Origin: Acidobacteriia bacterium AH_259_A11_L15
GTDB taxonomy: Bacteria; Acidobacteriota; Terriglobia; Acidiferrales; 2-02-FULL-67-57
Length of the DNA stretch: 64,000 nt
Assembly (NCBI GenBank): GCA_027717655.1
Contig: JALLOH010000001.1
Location: 18,147 to 82,146, forward strand
Direction: 5' to 3'
The notes beneath the pieces are model-generated. The model was not told where the DNA came from. It saw only the letters and a program-made list of their open reading frames with translations, and searched no databases. Shown piece by piece: positions 1 through 10,783 of this stretch (within the stretch, counting starts at the first letter, position 1; every line of letters begins with the position of its first letter). The translations under genes were made by a program, and so were the position numbers.

Positions 1-757
1 GCACTTTGTCGGGGCCGCGCCGCTGGCGAACCTTTTCCTGCAACTCCAGCACGATTTTCTTGGCCGTGTCCACGCCGGTGGGCCCCACCCCGATGATCTC
101 TCCCTTCCGATTCTGCAGGTGCTGCCAGCGGTCATCCTCGACGGGGTCCACGCGCTCCGGAAAAACCTCCAAGAGGTGCTCCAGGTAGTCTTGGTCGAAC
201 GCCGGACAGTGCTGGAAGCCCGTATAGAGATTTTCCCGGACGTGCTCGGCGATGCGAGTCTTGTCGAACCTCCAGACACCGCCCTCCTCCTTGTCCCCGA
301 AGCTCAACCAGTCGCTATTGATACGGTCGGCCAGATTGGCAATGGCGTAGCGACACCCGAACCCGCTCCAGAAATTGCCGTCGAAGAAGCAGTGGTCGCG
401 GCTGGGCTTGCGCAACAGCTCTCGGAAGCAGTAGGTAAGCTGCCCCATCCGGTGCCAGTCGATTTCCGTCCCCTGCAGCCAGGCGCGCTTCTGCCGCAGG
501 TCCCAAGTGGCCTCCTTCAACTCTTGCAGGGCCTCCAACTCGCGGAGCTGATAGGTGACGCGCACCTTCAGGCTCTTGCCCTCGCCGAACTGCTGGAAGG
601 TTGGGTGCTTGCGGGCCACGCCGACGGCCTGCTCGAAGCCGGGCACGGTGGCGTAGGAGAGTTCCACCGTAATCCCCTGGGCCGGGATGACGGGCCCCGT
701 GGTGGCCCCCGCCTCTTTTTGCGCTTCCTTCACGGTCTGCTTCTCAAAGACTGCCAT
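1..757 (-). CDS. Hypothetical protein, partial (runs off left edge)
   Basis: Open minus-strand frame from ATG at 757 (MAVFEKQTVKEAQKEAGATTGPVIPAQG...) to the window edge with no stop; family not recognised. Confidence 0.6.
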   Translation of the reverse strand, partial: MAVFEKQTVKEAQKEAGATTGPVIPAQGITVELSYATVPGFEQAVGVARKHPTFQQFGEGKSLKVRVTYQLRELEALQELKEATWDLRQKRAWLQGTEIDWHRMGQLTYCFRELLRKPSRDHCFFDGNFWSGFGCRYAIANLADRINSDWLSFGDKEEGGVWRFDKTRIAEHVRENLYTGFQHCPAFDQDYLEHLLEVFPERVDPVEDDRWQHLQNRKGEIIGVGPTGVDTAKKIVLELQEKVRQRRGPDKV

Positions 758-886
758 TGTAACGGGGAGGGGGGAACCGCGCAATCGGCGGCCCCGGCCC
801 CAAAGAAAAGCTTTGACCACCCGCCCACCCCTGCGTGTACAATACGGGGGTGTAGAGAAGCTCCCGTAGTTTGGGGGAGGCAGGTC

Positions 887-1576
887 ATGAAAGTGAAGGG
901 ATTCCTAGGGCGAGGGTTGGCTATTCTTATCGGCGTGGCGCTTGTGTGCCCCGGGTGGTTGTCGGCCCGCGACTTTTTCCTGCAAGAGGGCACGGAGATC
1001 AATCTGCGGCTTCGCACCAGCGTGGACAGCAAGATTTCCCAGCAGGGCGACCGCATCATTGCCACGGTCGAAGACCCGGTCATCATCGACGACATGGAAG
1101 TCATCCCGGCGGGGGCACGAGTGCTGGGGCGCATCGGAGAGATTCAGAAGCCGGGCCGGTTCGGTCGCGGCGGGCGTCTGGTACTGGCTTTCGATTTGAT
1201 TGAAGTGCCCGGAGCCGGCAACGTTCCCATCAGCGGCAGCCTGGTGGACCTCTACGAGCCGGACTACGAGGAAGACGAGAACGTCCGGGACCTGGACATT
1301 GACCAGGAAGGCCAGGTCCACGCCGGTGGGCCTCGCAAGTTGAAGCGCCTGGGCAGCGTGGCCGGCGGCGCCGGTGTCGGCGCGGCGGCCGGCGGCGGCC
1401 TGGGAGCGGCCATCGGCGTGGCCGTGGGCGCCGGAGTGGCGTTCGTTTGGTTCAAGGGCAAGCACGTGGAACTCCCGGCCGGCACCGGCATGGTGATGCG
1501 GGTTGATCGCGGGGTGACTGTTTCCGTCCCCGACTTGCCGCGCACGGCCGGGGGAAGCAACGGCGATAAGCGCTAG
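887..1576 (+). CDS. Secreted protein with glycine-zipper-like segment
   Basis: Signal peptide MKVKGFLGRGLAILIGVALVCPGWLSA; GGAGVGAAAGGGLGAAIGVAVGAGVAF glycine-rich segment. ATG at 887 is preferred over the longer ORF start at 119. Confidence 0.7.
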   Translation: MKVKGFLGRGLAILIGVALVCPGWLSARDFFLQEGTEINLRLRTSVDSKISQQGDRIIATVEDPVIIDDMEVIPAGARVLGRIGEIQKPGRFGRGGRLVLAFDLIEVPGAGNVPISGSLVDLYEPDYEEDENVRDLDIDQEGQVHAGGPRKLKRLGSVAGGAGVGAAAGGGLGAAIGVAVGAGVAFVWFKGKHVELPAGTGMVMRVDRGVTVSVPDLPRTAGGSNGDKR

Positions 1577-1610
1577 GCGAAGGCGGCTCCGCTTCCTTTT
1601 CCCTGCAGAG

Positions 1611-2579
1611 CTAATAGAAGTCGTGGCGCGCCCGCAGGTGGGCCAGCTCGGCATTGAACTGGGCGCCGATCAGGATGACCACCGCACTCAAATGCATCCA
1701 GATTAGCAACCCGATGGCCGCCGCAAACCCTCCGTAGAGGATGTTGTAGATAGCCAAGCGGCGCACGTAAAGGCCGAAGCCGCTGGTCACGATCCACCAC
1801 AGCACCATGGCCAGGGCGGACCCGGGCAGCACGTCATTCCAGCGCGGGCGCGGATCGGGGGTAAGGAAGTAGTAGAGGGCGGAGAGAACCAGAGTGGCCG
1901 TCAGGATGGCGAGGGAAAAGTAGCCCATCGTCCAAAGGATTTTGATGGGGCGGTCGAAGCCCACTCCCAGCTCCTCAATCAACCACGCCCGGACAAATTT
2001 CCCGAACACGACCAGCAGGCTCACCGCGACCCAGGGAATCACCGTCAGGATTACCATGCCGAAGGAGCGCAACTGCCGGAACCAGAAGCTGTGCCGCTCT
2101 TCCCGGTCGTAGATGGCGGCAAAGATGCGGTTGAGCGAGAACATCAACTGCGAGCCCAGCAGGACCGTGCCCACGGCGCCGGCCACGAACAATCGGGTGG
2201 TATGCTCAGAAATCCGCCGCAGGGTGCCGGCCACGGCCCCGCGGCTCCCCGGCGGCAAGACCACCTCCAGTCCCTCCAGGAGGTCGTCCAGACCGGGGGC
2301 GGCAGAAATGATGACGGCGGCCAGAAATATCAGCGCGGGAAAGAATGCCATGAACATGTTGAACGCCACCGCCTGGGCATGCAGCAAGGAGCCGCCACGC
2401 AGGCTGTTGTAGATGGCGTGCAGGATGGCCCGCCCGACCAGTCGGGGGGATTGGTGCGGGGGGTCTCCTGAGTCGGCTCTCACCATCGGTGGTTGGCCCC
2501 CTCCGCGCGTGAAGGTTTGAAGCCGCCGCGGCTTTCGGGTAAGATTTGCGAGTGTACTCTTAGAAGGCGAACAGCGCAA
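1611..2579 (-). CDS. YihY/virulence factor BrkB family membrane protein
   Basis: Multiple TM segments; AFNMFMAFFPALIFLAAV and GSQLMFSLNRIFAAIYDREERHSFWFRQLRSFGMVIL pattern of the BrkB/YihY family; the start may be the internal ATG near 2486. Confidence 0.8.
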   Translation of the reverse strand: MRCSPSKSTLANLTRKPRRLQTFTRGGGQPPMVRADSGDPPHQSPRLVGRAILHAIYNSLRGGSLLHAQAVAFNMFMAFFPALIFLAAVIISAAPGLDDLLEGLEVVLPPGSRGAVAGTLRRISEHTTRLFVAGAVGTVLLGSQLMFSLNRIFAAIYDREERHSFWFRQLRSFGMVILTVIPWVAVSLLVVFGKFVRAWLIEELGVGFDRPIKILWTMGYFSLAILTATLVLSALYYFLTPDPRPRWNDVLPGSALAMVLWWIVTSGFGLYVRRLAIYNILYGGFAAAIGLLIWMHLSAVVILIGAQFNAELAHLRARHDFY

Positions 2580-2632
2580 AGCGCTTTTTGGCCGCCACGG
2601 GCGGGGGAAGGCTTTGCCGGGGGAGGACAGCC

Positions 2633-3502
2633 ATGGCCAACCTGGTTCGTTGCGGCCTGATCCAGGCCCGGTGCGAATGGTCTCCGGCCAAGACGCCGCT
2701 GGCGAAGATCAAACAGGCGATGACCCGCAAGCACGAGCGGTTGATCGCCCAAGCAGGGCGCCGCCGGGTGCAAATCCTCTGCTTGCAAGAGCTCTTCTAC
2801 GGGCCCTACTTCTGTGCCGAGCAGGACACTCGCTGGTACCCGCTGGCCGAGCCCGTCCCCGGCCCCACGGTGCGCTGGGCGCAGAAGCTGGCCAAGAAAT
2901 ACAAGATGGTGATGGTGGTGCCTGTGTATGAAGTCGAGTTGTCCGGCGTCTACTACAACACCGCCGCGGTCATCGACGCCAACGGCCGCTACCTGGGCAA
3001 GTATCGCAAGCACCACATCCCCCACTGCCACCCCGGCTTCTGGGAGAAGTTCTACTTCACCCCCGGCAACAGCGGCTACCCGGTCTTCCAAACCCGCTAT
3101 GCCAAGGTCGGCGTCTACATCTGTTACGACCGGCACTTCCCCGAAGGCGCCCGCATCCTGGGATTGAACGGAGCCGAGATTGTCTTTAACCCGTCGGCCA
3201 CCGTAGCCGGGCTCTCGGAATACCTCTGGGAACTGGAGCAGCCCGCCCAGGCGGTGGCGAACGGTTACTTCATCGGTGCCATCAATCGGGTAGGGCATGA
3301 GCTGCCCTGGGACATCGGCGAGTTTTACGGCAAGAGCTACTTCTGCGACCCGCGAGGACAAATCGTCACCCAGGCCAGCCGGGACAAGGATGAGGTGCTG
3401 GTCGCCGACCTGAACTTGGACATCATCCAGCAGGTCCGCTCCACCTGGCAGTTCTACCGCGACCGCCGCCCGGAGACTTACAACAGCCTGGCGCAGGTGT
3501 GA
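2633..3502 (+). CDS. Nitrilase superfamily amidohydrolase (beta-ureidopropionase / N-carbamoylputrescine amidase-like)
   Basis: MANLVRCGLIQARCEW; KYRKHHIPH and VGVYICYDRHFPEGARILGLNGAEIVFNPSAT catalytic-Cys motif. Confidence 0.85.
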   Translation: MANLVRCGLIQARCEWSPAKTPLAKIKQAMTRKHERLIAQAGRRRVQILCLQELFYGPYFCAEQDTRWYPLAEPVPGPTVRWAQKLAKKYKMVMVVPVYEVELSGVYYNTAAVIDANGRYLGKYRKHHIPHCHPGFWEKFYFTPGNSGYPVFQTRYAKVGVYICYDRHFPEGARILGLNGAEIVFNPSATVAGLSEYLWELEQPAQAVANGYFIGAINRVGHELPWDIGEFYGKSYFCDPRGQIVTQASRDKDEVLVADLNLDIIQQVRSTWQFYRDRRPETYNSLAQV

Positions 3503-3593
3503 GCACAAGACTTTGGACCCGTCCACTCATGAGTTGTTCTTACTCTGTCCGCCCGCAAGAACCGAAGGAACTGTACGGGAGAGCAGGCGCTTT

Positions 3594-3653
3594 GTCGGGG
3601 CCGGGCTTCAGCCCGGCCGGAAAAGCAGCCAAAAACCAGGCGGCTTTAGCCGC
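3594..3653 (+). repeat. REP-like palindromes upstream of RAYT
   Basis: GTCGGGGCC followed by perfect palindrome GGCCGGGCTTCAGCCCGGCC (3599-3618); GCGGCTTTAGCCGC (3640-3653). Confidence 0.75.
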
Positions 3654-3664
3654 TGAGGGACATT

Positions 3665-4207
3665 GTGACGCATCTTAGGCGCTTGAGCCGAATTCCCGGC
3701 ACCTATTTCGTGACCTCCAACACCTGGCAACGCAGGCCCCTATTCCGCAAAGAACAGCCAGCTCGCCTGTTCCTCGATTGCCTGTTCCACTATCGCAACG
3801 AAGGCAACTTCTTGTTACATGAATTTGTTCTCATGCCGGACCACTTCCACTTGTTGCTGACGCCCGCACCTGCGGTCACGCTGGAGCGCGCCCTGCAGCT
3901 AATCAAGGGTGGCAGTTCGCATCGAATTCGACACGAACTCCGCTACCAGTTCCCCATTTGGCAGACCGCTTTTGATGACCATAGAATCCGAAGCGTGAGA
4001 GACTACAAGCAACGCCAGGCCTACATTTGGAACAACCCTGTGACGAAGAAGCTGGTGGCAAAACCAGAGGAGTACGCTTTCTCTTCCGCCAGCCCTCAGT
4101 ACAAGTCTCTTGTGGACGTCTGGTCGCCTGAACTAACCTCAGCGGCTAAAGCCGAGGTTGCAGAACCAATGGAAATGGCCGCGCTAAAGCGCGGCCCCGA
4201 CAAGTGA
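3665..4207 (+). mobile_element. REP-associated tyrosine transposase (RAYT, IS200-like)
   Basis: Y1 HUH motif LMPDHFHLLLTP, downstream Tyr region YKQRQAYIWNNPV, flanking REP palindromes. Confidence 0.9.
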
Positions 4208-4242
4208 CTTTGTGAGAGGGGGCAGCCGGGCTGAAGCCCGGC
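4143..4242 (+). repeat. REP-like palindromes at the 3' end of RAYT (partly inside the ORF)
   Basis: CGGCTAAAGCCG (4143-4154), GGCCGCGCTAAAGCGCGGCC (4177-4196) followed by CCGAC, GCCGGGCTGAAGCCCGGC (4225-4242). Confidence 0.75.
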
Positions 4243-4258
4243 TCCGACAGGAACACCT

Positions 4259-5548
4259 ATGAAGCCAAGAGAGGTTCGGGAGAAACACAAGAAGTATTTG
4301 TTCCCCTGCGTGGCGAACTACTACGCCGAGCCGTTGGTGGTGGACCACGCCCGGGGCCAGTTTGTCTTCGACGGGGAGGGCCGCCGCTACCTGGACTTTT
4401 TCGGCGGCATCCTCACCATCAGCATCGGCCACTGCCACGAGAAGGTTACGAGCAAGATCAAAGCCCAGGTGGATAAGCTCCAGCACACCACCACGCTCTA
4501 CCCCAACGAAGCCATCGTCGCGCTGGCCGAGAAGCTGGCCCAGATCACTCCGGGAAAGCTCCAGAAGAGCTACTTCACCAACAGCGGCACGGAAGCGAAC
4601 GAAGTAGCGGTGCTGCTGGCCCGGATGGCCACCGGCAGTTTCGAGGTGGTGGCCCTGCGGCACGGCTACAGTGGCCACTCACTGGTGGCCAAGTCGCTCA
4701 CCGGCCAGGCACCCTGGCGGCGCGCCGGCGTGATCAGCCTGGGGGTTGTCCACGCCATGAGCCCCTACTGCTACCGTTGCCCGCTGGGCCTGCGCTATCC
4801 CGACTGCGGGGTGGCCTGCGCCAAAGACGTCGAGGAGGTCATCCAGACCACCACCACCGGGCGCATCGCCGCCTTCCTGGCCGAGCCCATCCAGGGCGTG
4901 GGCGGCTTCATCACGCCGCCGCCTGAGTACTTCAAGATCGTCTTCAACATCGTCAAGAAGTACGACGGACTGTTCATCGCCGACGAAGTGCAGACCGGCT
5001 TCGGGCGCACGGGCAAGAAATGGTTCGGGATCGAACATTGGGAGGTGGAGCCGGACATCATCACCACGGCCAAGGGGATGGCCAACGGCTCGCCCGTGGG
5101 CGCCACCATGGCGCGGGCGGAGATCGCCGACGCTTTCCAGGGACTGACCATCTCTACGTTCGGCGGCAACCCCGTCAGCTCGGTAGCGGCGCGGGCCACC
5201 ATCGAGGTGATCGAAGAAGAAAAGCTCCGCGACAACGCCCACGAAGTCGGCTCCTACCTCCGCCAGAAGCTGGAAGGATTGCAGCAGAAGTACCCGCTCA
5301 TCGGCGACGTCCGCGGGATGGGCCTGATGCAAGCCCTGGAACTGGTGAAAGACCGGCAAAGCAAAGAACCCGCTCCGCAGGAGCTGGTGCAATTGATGGA
5401 GCGCTGCAAGCAGAACGGGCTGCTGATCGGCAAGGGCGGGCTCTACGGAAACGTGGTGCGGCTCTCCCCGCCCCTGAACATCGGCAAGGCGGACGTGGAC
5501 GAGGCCATCCGCATCCTGGACCAGTCTTTCGCCGAGGTAAAAGTCTAA
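4259..5548 (+). CDS. Class III pyridoxal-phosphate aminotransferase (beta-alanine/AGXT2-like)
   Basis: FTNSGTEANEVAVLLAR; LFIADEVQTGFGRTGKKW; ITTAKGMANGSPVGA Lys-containing motif. Confidence 0.88.
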   Translation: MKPREVREKHKKYLFPCVANYYAEPLVVDHARGQFVFDGEGRRYLDFFGGILTISIGHCHEKVTSKIKAQVDKLQHTTTLYPNEAIVALAEKLAQITPGKLQKSYFTNSGTEANEVAVLLARMATGSFEVVALRHGYSGHSLVAKSLTGQAPWRRAGVISLGVVHAMSPYCYRCPLGLRYPDCGVACAKDVEEVIQTTTTGRIAAFLAEPIQGVGGFITPPPEYFKIVFNIVKKYDGLFIADEVQTGFGRTGKKWFGIEHWEVEPDIITTAKGMANGSPVGATMARAEIADAFQGLTISTFGGNPVSSVAARATIEVIEEEKLRDNAHEVGSYLRQKLEGLQQKYPLIGDVRGMGLMQALELVKDRQSKEPAPQELVQLMERCKQNGLLIGKGGLYGNVVRLSPPLNIGKADVDEAIRILDQSFAEVKV

Positions 5549-5558
5549 AGGGGAGGCC

Positions 5559-7064
5559 ATGATGGCGACGGTCACGCAGGTCAGCAAGGCGGCAACCTGT
5601 CCGAACTACATCGACGGCCAGTGGGTGGAGTCGCGCTCGGGCAAGACCCTGGAGCGGCGCAACCCGGCCAAGCACGCCGACCTGATCGGCCTGGCGCCGC
5701 TCAGTTCGCGCGAAGAAATCCGCCAGGGCGTCGAGGCGGCCCGGCGCGCCTTCCCCGGCTGGCGGGACACTCCCGCGCCGGTGCGCGGCAAGCACATCCT
5801 GTGGGCCGCGCAAATCCTGGAAGCGGAAAAGGACGAGCTGGCCCGCCTGCTGACCCGTGAAGAAGGCAAGACGATCCGAGAAGCGCTGGGTGAAATCCTA
5901 CGCACGGTTAACATCCTCGAATACACGGCCGGCGAAGCGACGCGGCTGACCGGCGAGACCCTGCCTTCGCAGCTTCCCCGGAACTTTGCTTACACCATTC
6001 GCCAGCCCGTGGGCGTGGTGGGCCTGATTACCCCGTGGAACTTCCCCATCGCGGTGCCGGTGTGGAAGATCGCTCCGGCGCTGGTCTGCGGAAACACGGT
6101 GGTCTGGAAGCCGTCGGAGCTGACCCCGTTCACTTCCCGCCAGGTGGTGGACATCCTGGCGCGGGCCGGACTGCCCGCCGGGGTGCTCAACATGGTAAAT
6201 GGCGCCGGCGAAGAAGCGGGCGACGAACTGGTCGAGCACCCCGCCGTTCGCGCCATCAGCTTCACCGGCTCCTGTGAAGTCGGCGCGCAGATTTACGCCA
6301 AGGCTGCTCGCCAGATGAAGAAAGTCCAGTGCGAGATGGGCGGCAAGAACCCGGTGGTGGTTCTGGAGGACGCCGACCTCGAGCTGGCGGCCACCAGCAC
6401 GGTGATGGGCGCCTTCGGGTCCACCGGGCAGCGCTGCACCGCCACCAGCCGGGTGATTGTGGTCGAGGCCGTCGCGGACAAGTTCGTACAGATGCTCCTG
6501 GAGCGCGCCCAAGCCCTCAAGGTCGGCAACGGCACCGAGCCCGACACTCAAGTCGGCCCCTCGGTGGACGAAGCGCAGTTCAACAAGGTGCAGGAATACC
6601 TCGAGATTGGAAAGAAGGAAGGCAAGCTTCTCTGCGGAGGCGAGCGCCTGCGCGGCGGCGCCTACGACCACGGCTACTTCACCCCGCCCACCCTCTTCGA
6701 CCACGTCCCTCCCCACGCCCGGATCGCCCAGGAAGAAATCTTCGGGCCGGTGCTCTCGGTGATTCGCGTGAAGGATTTCGACGAAGCGGTCGAGGCGGCC
6801 AGCAACATCCGCTACGGCCTGGCGGCGTCCATCTTCAGCACCGACGCCAACCGCGTCTTCCAGTTCACCGACCGCATCGAGTGCGGCATCGTCCACATCA
6901 ATTCCCCCACCGTGGGCGGCGAAGCCCACGTGCCCTTCGGCGGGGCCAAGGACAGTGGCCTGGGCGAGCGCGAAACCGGCTCCACCGCCATTGATTTCTA
7001 CACCGAGCTGAAGGTAGTCTACGTCGACTACACCGGGCGCAAGCGCGAGACCAGCATCTACTGA
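5559..7064 (+). CDS. NAD(P)-dependent aldehyde dehydrogenase
   Basis: [64 protein letters not shown] catalytic Cys. Confidence 0.92.
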   Translation: MMATVTQVSKAATCPNYIDGQWVESRSGKTLERRNPAKHADLIGLAPLSSREEIRQGVEAARRAFPGWRDTPAPVRGKHILWAAQILEAEKDELARLLTREEGKTIREALGEILRTVNILEYTAGEATRLTGETLPSQLPRNFAYTIRQPVGVVGLITPWNFPIAVPVWKIAPALVCGNTVVWKPSELTPFTSRQVVDILARAGLPAGVLNMVNGAGEEAGDELVEHPAVRAISFTGSCEVGAQIYAKAARQMKKVQCEMGGKNPVVVLEDADLELAATSTVMGAFGSTGQRCTATSRVIVVEAVADKFVQMLLERAQALKVGNGTEPDTQVGPSVDEAQFNKVQEYLEIGKKEGKLLCGGERLRGGAYDHGYFTPPTLFDHVPPHARIAQEEIFGPVLSVIRVKDFDEAVEAASNIRYGLAASIFSTDANRVFQFTDRIECGIVHINSPTVGGEAHVPFGGAKDSGLGERETGSTAIDFYTELKVVYVDYTGRKRETSIY

Positions 7065-7127
7065 TCGGTTCCTCGGGGCCCCTCTTGAGTTAGGGGTCCC
7101 GAGAAGGGCTTCTGTAGTGCGCACTCG

Positions 7128-8585
<1,458 letters not shown>

Positions 8586-9326
8586 ATGCCGCGGTCACGC
8601 CCACTCATAACCGTTGCCGTCTTCGACCTGGACGACACCCTCTATGATTGCCGCCGCCAGCGCGTGCTGGCCGCTCACCGCCACGCCTGCCAAAAGCTGC
8701 TGCAGGCCGGGCTCCGCCGCCGCGCCAACCGGCGGCTTACCCTTCAACACCTTCTGAAGCTCCGCCGTCGGCTGTTTCGCCAGCAACACAACCTGGATAC
8801 GCTCGATCTCCGGCTCTGCCTTCACCTGGGTCTCCGCGGTCGGGAAGCCCGCCGGCTCGCTCGCCGTGGCCGCCAGGCTTACTTCAGCTATCCCGTCCGC
8901 AACCTTCGCCTGTTTCCGGAGACCCGGCCAACCCTGCGACGCCTCCATCAATCCGGTGTCCAGATTTTCATCCTGACCGCCGGCCTCCTGCGCATCCAAC
9001 GCGCCAAGACCCGCCTGCTCGGACTCGACCGCTCCCCCTATGTTCGAAAAATCTTCTACACCCGCTTGACCCGGGGCCGCGGGAAGAAGCAATACTTGCG
9101 CAGGGTTCTCCAAGTGGAGCCGAACCCGCGCCGCGTGCTGGTCGTGGGCGACCGAGCCGATAGCGAAATCCGTGCCGCCAACGAACTGGGCCTGTGGACC
9201 GTGCGCCGCCGCGGCGGGGAATTCGCCGGCTATGAACCTCAACGCCGGCACGAGCGCCCGCACTTCACCATCCGCCGCCTCTCGCAGCTCTTCCGCCTGG
9301 CGCTCGTTTTCGCCAAGTCGGTCTAG
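8586..9326 (+). CDS. HAD superfamily hydrolase
   Basis: DLDDTLYD motif I near N-terminus; VLVVGDRADSEIRAANELG motif IV. Confidence 0.8.
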   Translation: MPRSRPLITVAVFDLDDTLYDCRRQRVLAAHRHACQKLLQAGLRRRANRRLTLQHLLKLRRRLFRQQHNLDTLDLRLCLHLGLRGREARRLARRGRQAYFSYPVRNLRLFPETRPTLRRLHQSGVQIFILTAGLLRIQRAKTRLLGLDRSPYVRKIFYTRLTRGRGKKQYLRRVLQVEPNPRRVLVVGDRADSEIRAANELGLWTVRRRGGEFAGYEPQRRHERPHFTIRRLSQLFRLALVFAKSV

Positions 9327-9332
9327 CGAACC

Positions 9333-9396
9333 GTCGGGGCCGGCCTTCAGGTCGGCTGCAAGAGGAACAATAAAGAAGGGGCTTTAGCCCCTGAGG
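9333..9396 (+). repeat. Solo REP-like pair, same family as at the RAYT
   Basis: GTCGGGGCCGGCCTTCAGGTCGGC then GGGGCTTTAGCCCC (9378-9391)TGAGG, the same layout as 3594-3660. Confidence 0.6.
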
Positions 9397-9418
9397 TAAG
9401 AATTCCTCAATCGACAAG

Positions 9419-10525
9419 ATGGAGCGCGCCAAGGTCCTCATCGTCGGAGGCGGCGTGGTGGGCTGCGCCATCGCCGCCGAATTGGCTCCCCACACCCGTG
9501 ACGTCTTTCTGCTCGAGCAACTGCCGCGGCTGGGAATGGCCACCAGCACTCGCAACAGCGGCGTCATCCACTCCGGCCTCTACTACTCGCCCGGCTCCCT
9601 CAAGGCCCGCCACTGCGTCGAGGGCAATCGCCTCACCTACGAATTCTGCCGCGCACACCACATTCCCCATCAAAACACCGGCAAGTTCGTGGTCGCCACC
9701 ACTCCCGAGGAAGAAGAAGAGATTCATTCCCTGCTCGCCTGCGGCCGGGAAAACGGCGTGGAAGGCCTGGAGCTGGTGAGCGCGGCCGAGCTCAAGCGCC
9801 ACGAGCCCCACGTGGCCGCCCGCTGCGCCCTGCGGGTGCCTTCCAGTGGGTTGGTGGAAAGCGAGGCCCTAGTAAAAGGCTACGCGGCCCGGGCCGCCGC
9901 GCACGGCGCCTACCTTGCCACCAACGCTCGCCTCGAATTGGTCGAGCCGCGACCCGACTTTGTCCGGGTCACCGCCGGGCCGGCGGGCGAGCTGGAAACC
10001 CGGGTGTTCATCAACGCCGCCGGCCTCTTCGCCGACGAGGTGGCCGCCTTGTTCGGAAACCGGCAGTACAAGATTTACCCCTGCCGCGGCGAATACTGGG
10101 AGACGGTCCCTTCCAAGGTCCACCTGGTCAATCGCCTCGTCTATCCCGCCCCCGACCCCTCCGGCCTCAGCCTCGGCGTCCACTTGACCAAGACTCTCGG
10201 AGGAACTTTGCTGCTGGGGCCCAACGCCCGCTACATCGAGGAGAAAAACGACTACGAGCGCGGCCGCGAATCCCGCCAGGAATTTTGCGCCCGCGTCCAA
10301 AAGCTCCTGCCCCAGGTCCAGCCCCAGGACTTGCGCCCCGCCTACTCCGGCATCCGGGCCAAGCTCGCCCCGCCCGGCCACCACGGCATGGCCGACTTTG
10401 TGCTGACCCGCGACCCCGCCTATCCCCACGTGATTCATCTGGTAGGGATCGACTCGCCCGGCCTGACCGCCGCCCCCTCCCTGGCCCGGCGCGTGGCTCA
10501 TCTTGTGCGGGAATCTCTCGCCTGA
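9419..10525 (+). CDS. lhgO: L-2-hydroxyglutarate oxidase-like FAD-dependent oxidoreductase
   Basis: KVLIVGGGVVGCAIAAEL Rossmann motif; TSTRNSGVIHSGLYYSPGSLKARHCVEG characteristic of LhgO. Confidence 0.88.
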   Translation: MERAKVLIVGGGVVGCAIAAELAPHTRDVFLLEQLPRLGMATSTRNSGVIHSGLYYSPGSLKARHCVEGNRLTYEFCRAHHIPHQNTGKFVVATTPEEEEEIHSLLACGRENGVEGLELVSAAELKRHEPHVAARCALRVPSSGLVESEALVKGYAARAAAHGAYLATNARLELVEPRPDFVRVTAGPAGELETRVFINAAGLFADEVAALFGNRQYKIYPCRGEYWETVPSKVHLVNRLVYPAPDPSGLSLGVHLTKTLGGTLLLGPNARYIEEKNDYERGRESRQEFCARVQKLLPQVQPQDLRPAYSGIRAKLAPPGHHGMADFVLTRDPAYPHVIHLVGIDSPGLTAAPSLARRVAHLVRESLA

Positions 10526-10648
10526 TGGTGTATGACCGGAAAGCACCTGCCCGCAACGATGCTGCCCCAACCCAGCAGCAAAAAGGGAAAAGCTACCGCG
10601 GGTGGCAGCGGCGGGCGGCACCGGCGTCCCGCTTGCCCTGCTTGCCCT

Positions 10649-10693
10649 GAGCGGAGCCGAAGGGAGCGGAGCCGAAGGGAGCGGAGTCGAAGG
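10649..10693 (+). repeat. Three tandem 15-nt units GAGCGGAGYCGAAGG
   Basis: gagcggagccgaagg x2 then gagcggagtcgaagg, intergenic. Confidence 0.8.
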
Positions 10694-10783
10694 GCCGGTG
10701 TCTTCCCCGCTCCGGATAACCCCTCGCCACCTCCGCCACTGGCAACGGGGCGGGCCGCCCTGCTCTCGCCGCCCAGTCGGCTC

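Noticed and set aside
119-886. N-terminal extension of the 119-1576 plus ORF
   Set aside because: Overlaps the real minus-strand gene at 1-757; the signal peptide at 887 gives a better start
5559-7064. Possible BMC-associated aldehyde dehydrogenase
   Set aside because: Generic NAD(P)-ALDH lacking a recognisable encapsulation-peptide extension, and it lies 33 kb from the BMC operon within a pyrimidine-type catabolic cluster
10649-10693. Possible CRISPR-like array
   Set aside because: Contiguous 15-nt tandem units without spacers and no cas genes
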